This document shows, piece after piece, positions 58,961 through 64,000 of a stretch of DNA of 64,000 nucleotides (its first letter is position 1; every line of letters starts with the position of its first letter). Location: contig JASPKZ010007797.1 of assembly GCA_030220185.1 (NCBI GenBank), positions 1,036,001 to 1,100,000 on the forward strand, in the 5' to 3' direction. The notes below the pieces were generated by a model. That model made no database searches. It was given only the letters and a program-made list of their open reading frames with translations, and was not told where the DNA came from. The position numbers were made by a program, and so were the translations under genes. This DNA is from Diploptera punctata. Lineage: Eukaryota; Arthropoda; Insecta; Blattodea; Blaberidae.

Positions 58961-59160
58961 TAATTTTTTCCCTTTATAAATTTTGTACTTTTGGTACAAG
59001 CAGGATTTTAGGTTTCAGGATAGTGAAAAGTCTGATAAAGGGCTAAAGATGTTTAGTAGGCCATCTGTTTTTTGTGATAAAAAATATGTAGTCAGTAGAT
59101 CTTGAACAAGATATGAAATTTGTTGTAAAGTGAGAAATAAGTTTTTATGTAATATTTCAG

Positions 59161-59305
59161 CTGTTGGGTCTGCATATGCTTACAAACTAGCAAAGAATGG
59201 CCGCTGTGTTATCACTTACTTTGGAGAAGGTGCAGCGAGTGAGGGAGATGCTCATGCTGCATTTAATTTTGCAGCAACTCTTGATTGTCCAGTTATATTC
59301 TTCTG
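59161..59305 (+). CDS. BCKDHA: BCKDHA exon 5 (thiamine diphosphate motif, first part)
   Basis: Acceptor ATTTCAG, donor GTGAGT; starts in phase 1 and leaves two bases (TG) for the next exon. Encodes [20 protein letters not shown], then [28 protein letters not shown]. The GEGAASEGD segment is the start of the thiamine diphosphate-binding motif of 2-oxoacid dehydrogenase E1-alpha chains (GDG/GEG ... NN); the closing Asn pair is in exon 6. No lesion is visible. The upstream intron is 924 bases, the shortest in the gene here. Confidence 0.94.
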
Positions 59306-59349
59306 GTGAGTTTATGAGATTAAAAATTAAATCAGTTAAGTTATTGTTT

Positions 59350-60180
59350 ATTTTTTATTACTTCACTCACCTCATACTTCATAATTCATAGCAGACCCTG
59401 GGTGTCTTCAAATTCTCTTGTGACATTATCAATGCTGTGTCACGTCTCCACAAAATGACGTCCAACGGCTTTCTATCCTGCAGACTGACCTCTGCGCCAT
59501 CTGGTGGCCGACCGAAGAATTTCCAAATCAGTCCTCTCTCCTTATAACCGGGTATTTCAAAATTCATAGTTGTATTTTCATTCTTGCATATGTAAATTTT
59601 TTCCCAAATTGTGAGTTCCTTCGGTTTTTCCAATTGTTTAAGTAATTTGTTTTGGTTTCTATTCTATGTTTTTCTGACCAGGCATGTGCAGCTATTGCAG
59701 ATTTTTCAGTTTCTCCATTTTTAACATTTCTGAGGTGTTCTTTTAATCTTGTATTTAGATTCCTTTTTGTTTTTCCTATGTATATCTTTTCACAATCTTT
59801 ACAATTAATTTGATAAATTCCCGATTTTTTGCAGTCTTCAATCTTTTCATTTTTGTTGGTTTTTATTAAATTACCTAAGCTGTAATCATTTTTCGGTGCT
59901 AATTTAATGTTGAATTTGTTGAAAATTTTTTGAAACTTGTCAAATACTAAAGGATGGTATGTGAACTTCTTGAATTTTTTTGCCTATATTTTTATCTGTC
60001 TGAAGAGTACTTTCATTAATGATTTTTTGTTTTTTGAATTTATTTATTTTCTTGTGTATCATCTTCTCTTGAAAATCATTATCCTTCGCAATTTTTATGA
60101 TGTGTCCTGTCTCTTTATTGTAATTTTCTTTGCTCATGGGGACATTCACAATAAAATAAACAATATTAAAAAACCTCATA
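59350..60180 (-). mobile_element. Penelope-like element with GIY-YIG domain
   Basis: Minus strand: MIHKKINKFKKQKIINESTL, YHPLVFDKFQKIFNKF, NDYSLGNLIKTNKNEKIEDC, then GIYQINCKDCEKIYIGKTKR and NLNTRLKEHLRNVKNGE (59850-59730), EKSAIAAHAWSEKH, then KELTIWEKIYICKNE. Coding decays towards the 3' end at 59500. It starts next to AACCTCATAGTGTTATTTCC at 60172-60195. Confidence 0.82.
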
Positions 60181-60720
60181 GTGTTATTTCCTATCTACAT
60201 AACTTAACAGTTAAGTTATGTTGATAGGCAATAACACTTTGAGGTTCTTTAATATTGTTTCTTTTTTCACTCACCTCATACTTCATAACTCCTCTCAGAC
60301 CCGGGTTTCGTCACATCATTTGCGACATTCTCAATGCTGTGTCACGTTCACAACGTTGTGAACGTGACACAGCATTGAGAATAATATATTGACTTAGGTT
60401 TTCATGGCTGGAGTTACTATGATGATCTTGCAGAAGATTTCCGGGCTGTTGGCCGTGGTCTTGAGGCTTGTAGTTCCCCAACGTTTTGCCAGAGACTGCG
60501 TCCGGCATCCTCAAGGGTTGTCTTGAGATTGTCGGACGCAGTCTCTGGCGAAACGTTGGGGAACTACAAGCCTCAAGACCATGGCCAACAGCCTGGAAAT
60601 CTTCTGCAAGATCAGCATTGAGAATGTCGCAAATGATGTGACGAATCCCGAGTCTGAGAGGAGTTATGAAGTATGAGGTAAGTGAAAGAAAAAATAAACA
60701 ATATTAAATCAGTTCTTTGA
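60180..60720. repeat. Foldback containing a second nested foldback
   Basis: Outer palindrome GACATTCTCAATGCTGTGTC ACGTTCACAACG and inverse at 60320-60382; an inner 230-bp element at 60383-60612 is itself a hairpin (GGTCTTGAGGCTTGTAGTTC..CAACGTTTTGCCAGAGACTG and inverse). CAGCATTGAGAAT flanks the inner element on both sides (60370-60382, 60613-60625). Confidence 0.8.
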
Positions 60721-60744
60721 AATACTTTACAACATTCATCCATC

Positions 60745-61060
60745 CATCCATAATAATTCTGCCCTAAGGCAGGTCTGTCACTGCAATCATAGCATTTTCA
60801 TGCTATGCTTGCAGCTTTACTAAGGAATTGTAGGTGTGGTAGCTTCCCGTTGCTTTCCACACCGGTGAAGGATGATGATGATGGCCATATGATTTCGGGG
60901 ACCGTTTGGGCCTTAAAGTTTTCCTGACATTTGTCTTACAGGTGAGGAAAAACCCCGATAAAACCTCACCCAGAAAAACTGCCCCGGCCGGGGATCGAAC
61001 TCGGGCCCGCTGCGTGACAAGGCAGCACGCTACCTCGAGACCACAGCGGTGGACCTTTAC
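60745..61060 (-). repeat. tRNA-Asp-like SINE, second copy
   Basis: Same structure as 51040-51362 with GGGTTCGATCCCCGG replaced by the slightly changed box-B (CCGAGTTCGATCCCCGG). The repeats are about 95 percent alike by eye. Confidence 0.65.
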
Positions 61061-61264
61061 AACATGTGATGCGAAAAAATTTGTCTAAGTTCCAATCGTA
61101 TACCATGCACATGCCAACAGATGCGAAGCGGTGTACTGTAGAATCATGGGATGCAGCTAACATATACATGTTATTTGAACTTGTGTTGCCAACCTAAATG
61201 CTAACCTAATGCAGTTTAAGTACTCTAACCTATGAAAGAATGTATGGTGATTTTATTTAGCATG

Positions 61265-61455
61265 AGGCTATAAGATGGCAGCCCCATCACTGGTCTTGCC
61301 TTCCTTTGGCCAGCAACCAATCGAAGGGACTATTATTATGCTTTGAAGTCTTATACGAGAATTTCCCGGAAGGATCAAAACACTGGAGGGAAAATTTTCT
61401 ATAGGATCGTAACAGGCCTTGGCCTAATACTTGGAAGGAAGAAGAAGAAGAAGTT
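61265..61455 (+). repeat. Dispersed repeat, copy of 22801-22995
   Basis: GAGGCTATAAGATGGCAGCC..AGGGACTATTATTATGCTTT, a 10-base insertion at about 61372, then the GGAGGGAAAATTTTCTATAGG and GGAAGGAAGAAGAAGAAG end. Confidence 0.75.
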
Positions 61456-61689
61456 AATTAGTACAGACTCTATGTTGATTGCACTCGAACACAGAATATT
61501 TATTAAAATCAATATGGCTGCCATGTCCCTCCCGGAGAACTTGCTCCTTGAATTTTTCCATAATATATATATATATATATATACATACATTTTTTTATAC
61601 AATTATATATCAACCCCAACTGGATTTATGATTTGATTTACGAAATTGATTAATTAAATTTTGGTAATTTCAGGATTAATATTTAGTTA

Positions 61690-62090
61690 TAAATAAATGT
61701 AAATGTTTATTTCCCATAAATTGTATAATTGTTTCATTAAAGTTAATTTTTTCTCGGATAATACTGTTTCTGATCCTGTCTAATTTAAAGCATCGCGCAT
61801 ATCTTCCTAAAATGTGCTTTTCTGTAGATTACAATTTTGACTTTAATTTGACATTTAGTCTACTACATTTCTGCTCCATAGGCCATTTCTTAACTAATTT
61901 TTTTGTTATTCCCAAATCATTGTTTCCATCTTCATTTATTTCAACTCCCAAATATTTAATTTTGTTATAAATATTAATGGTACCATGGATAGAGGGAATT
62001 ATGAATTCGATGAAGGACAGGGGACTGCAGGATGGTGACTGGAAGGATAGAGATGAATGGAGGAAGAGAATCAAAACTTAATATTGGGCC
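61690..62090 (-). mobile_element. LINE RT fragment plus separate LINE tail
   Basis: Minus: NKIKYLGVEINEDGNNDLGI, TKKLVKKWPMEQKCSRLN, ILGRYARCFKLDRIRNS. Plus strand at 62005-62085: GLQDGDWKDRDEWRKRIKT, a GRP/DRDEWR-type LINE C-terminus. Confidence 0.65.
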
Positions 62091-62181
62091 CAAGAAGATG
62101 TTGTTTTTATTTAAAACCTGTTGAATAATTAAGTAAATGTATCATGTTATTTTATTTACTTTAAAGTGATTGAAATTTCAG

Positions 62182-62385
62182 TCGTAATAATGGATATGCC
62201 ATTTCAACGCCAACGCGTGAACAATATAGAGGAGATGGCATTGCTTCACATGGACCTGGTTATGGTATGACAACAATTCGAGTGGATGGTAATGATATAC
62301 TAGCTGTGTATAATGCAACCAAGGCAGCACGAGAATATGCAGTTCAAGAAAATAGACCTGTACTTATTGAAGCTATGACATACAG
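62182..62385 (+). CDS. BCKDHA: BCKDHA exon 6 (end of thiamine diphosphate motif; gene continues past window)
   Basis: Acceptor ATTTCAG, donor GTAACA; ends with two bases (AG) of an Arg codon. Reads [20 protein letters not shown], then [35 protein letters not shown], and [13 protein letters not shown]. The [11 protein letters not shown] stretch closes the cofactor motif and precedes the regulatory phosphorylation-loop region, which in this family begins with GHHSTSDDS in the next exon. That next exon is not found in 62386-64000, so it must lie to the right of the window. Roughly 320 of an expected 430-445 residues are covered here. Confidence 0.94.
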
Positions 62386-62589
62386 GTAACATGAACTCCA
62401 TTTTATTTTTTAATTTATATACATTATTACCCCTCTTTTACACTTTTCAAGGGACCAAAGGGAAAGTGGTGTAAATTATGGAAAATGAGGAGAAGCTAAA
62501 AAAATGTTGACCCCCATATTCTGCAGCCATTCTAAAACATGCAAAAAAAAAGCACTGACTAGGATAATATACAATATTGGTTAAATAAT

Positions 62590-62900
62590 GTAATGTTTAT
62601 GGTAAAATGAAATGTTTCTTACCTCTCCTCATATAAATCTTCTAAGTAGATCGCGATTTCGAGACCATAACGGTCTCATCTTCAGTACTTTTTTGGCGAT
62701 CGGAAGAAACTCTTCTTCTTCTTCCCTCTGAAGAGTTTCTTCTGATCGACATAACATCAGTTGCCAAAAAAGTACTGAAGATGAGTCCGTTATGGTCTCG
62801 AAATCGCGATCTACTTAGAAGATTTATATGAGGAGAGGTAAGAAACATTTAATTTTACCATAAATTAAACCTCATAGTGATTAATTCCTGTAAAAGTTAA
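62590..62900. repeat. Foldback, Penelope 3' end inverted dimer
   Basis: TACCTCTCCTCATATAAATC..TAGATCGCGATTTCGAGACC..GTCTCATCTTCAGTAC and near-exact inverse around a CTTCTTCTTCTTCC loop; ends AACCTCATAGTGATTAATTCC. Confidence 0.85.
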
Positions 62901-62904
62901 ATGT

Positions 62905-63025
62905 AATGTTTCTTTTAATTTAAATTTAAATTATTCACACCTCACCTCATATCCAGTCTTATTTATTTAGAAGACAGGATATGAGGTCAGGTGTAAAGAA
63001 TTTTATTTTAAATTAAACCTGATAG
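62905..63025. repeat. Minimal foldback
   Basis: TTTAAATTATTCACACCTCACCTCATATCC and inverse GGATATGAGGTCAGGTGTAAAG around AGTCTTATTTATTTAGAAGACA; ends AAACCTGATAGTTC. Confidence 0.7.
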
Positions 63026-63074
63026 TTCAATGTAATGTGTGTTTTGAACTGCTGTAAACATAAATTTACTTTAT

Positions 63075-63600
63075 ATTAAATTAATGTTGGGAAGTAAACA
63101 TTATGAGGTATAATCATTAAAATTCATCGGAGAACATATTGTTTAAACAACTCAGCTCATAGGATTCATGCTTCCATGATATCGTGATTTCAAACACAGT
63201 CGTGTTCATCTTCAGCCATAACTCCGACTGACAAAATTCTTCGGCCGTCAACTATTCTATTGTCGCCATCTTCAGTGCTGCCATCTATGGTTGAATTTAT
63301 GAACTTCGAAATCAAAGTAATTTCGTTAGGGATATCAAAATTCATTGATCTATTTTTATTTTTCTGAATGTATATTTTTTCCCAAACTGTCAATTCCAAA
63401 GGTTTCTCTACTTGTTTTAAAAGTTTAGCTTCTCTTCCAATAGAATAGTTGACGGCCGAAGAATTTCGTCAGTCGGAGTTATGGCTGAAGATGAACACGA
63501 CTGTGTTTGAAATCGTGATATCATGGAAGCATGAATCCTATGAGGTGAATTGTTTAAACAATATGTTCTCCAATGAATTTTAATAAATTTACTTTCTTTT
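63075..63600. repeat. Foldback with Penelope-like insert
   Basis: Outer arms GGAGAACATATTGTTTAAAC, CATAGGATTCATGCTTCCAT and TCATCTTCAGCCATAACTCC with inverses at 63430-63590. Interior minus frame 63399-63190 reads MELTVWEKIYIQKNKNRSMN, a Penelope-like C-terminal segment. Confidence 0.75.
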
Positions 63601-63734
63601 ATTTTTTCTATTTAAAACAAAATAACAAGGGAGGTGCAGCAAGCAGCACTATGAATCTTTATTGAGAGATTAAAATAATTTTGTTTTGTCATTGCAGTAC
63701 ACAGGTTAAATTTCTGAAATGTTTGAAAGCTCTG

Positions 63735-63850
63735 GGCCAGCTTCGTTGGCTCAATGAGTATTCTCTGCTCTATATTGATTTTACAAAAGCCAGCTTTGTT
63801 GGCTCAATGAACGTGCTCTGCTATATATCAATTCTACAGAAGCGAGATAA
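63735..63850 (+). repeat. Short tandem duplication
   Basis: CCAGCTTCGTTGGCTCAATGA and CCAGCTTTGTTGGCTCAATGA start two 55-60 base units that include TCTGCTnTATATTGAT. Confidence 0.7.
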
Positions 63851-64000
63851 AATTGATCAAATAAATCAAATATCTTCTATCTTTAATGCTGAAGATCGAC
63901 ATGATGTGATATAAATAGCTGAAAAATATAATTGCAGAAACGTAAAATTCAGGTTTTTAATACATTGTGTATGTAGGGAAACTGAAGGGACTCATTTACA

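Overview
This is a TE-saturated, AT-rich animal genomic window, almost certainly from an insect. Split exons with GT..AG introns, many non-LTR retrotransposon fragments, GIY-YIG Penelope-like elements, Tc1/mariner, pogo-like, Harbinger-like, Mutator-like and piggyBac-like remnants, and several tRNA-derived SINE families all point that way. The density of Penelope-like and LINE debris suggests a large-genome polyneopteran such as a cockroach or termite, but that is inference only.

Two host genes are visible, lying head to head. On the plus strand is BCKDHA, the E1-alpha subunit of mitochondrial branched-chain 2-oxoacid dehydrogenase. Exons 2-6 are at 38933-39121, 54800-54996, 58075-58236, 59161-59305 and 62182-62385. 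They have canonical splice sites and compatible phases, and the gene runs off the right edge. Upstream are three homologous copies of a 72-bp exon (28469, 33388 and 33749), each preceded by a similar promoter-like segment. Each encodes a 23-24 residue basic/hydroxylated mitochondrial presequence, and two end in-frame at a donor site that fits exon 2. The first copy has TAG as its last codon, and exon 3 carries a one-base frameshift. On the minus strand is a Pro/Gln/Ala-rich protein in three phase-matched exons (27098-26615, 6468-6179, 1081-749) with introns of about 20 kb and 5 kb; its C-terminal basic stretch suggests, weakly, the N-terminal half of eIF4G. The 27.1-28.5 kb interval between the genes holds a perfect CRE (TGACGTCA) and may be a shared promoter region.

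Layout. 1-27 kb: introns of the minus-strand gene, packed with foldback elements, tRNA-derived repeats, a pogo-like MITE, a 163-bp tandem array, a Tc1 element (11916-13492), a LINE split by another repeat (15.2-18.1 kb) and a LINE with an exact 14-bp target-site duplication (18813-21678). 27-34 kb: the intergenic promoter and the first-exon array, broken up by LINE fragments. 34-64 kb: BCKDHA introns with a LINE nested in a second Tc1, Mutator-like and piggyBac-like relics, two Harbinger-like elements with 3-bp target duplications, a minus-strand I-type LINE, and many Penelope-like inverted dimers.

The most notable observations are the triplicated BCKDHA presequence/promoter module, the two lesions in BCKDHA (TAG in exon 1a, +1 base in exon 3), and a recurrent architecture in which Penelope-like 3' ends are inserted as inverted dimers sharing a CCTCATAGTG-type terminal motif.
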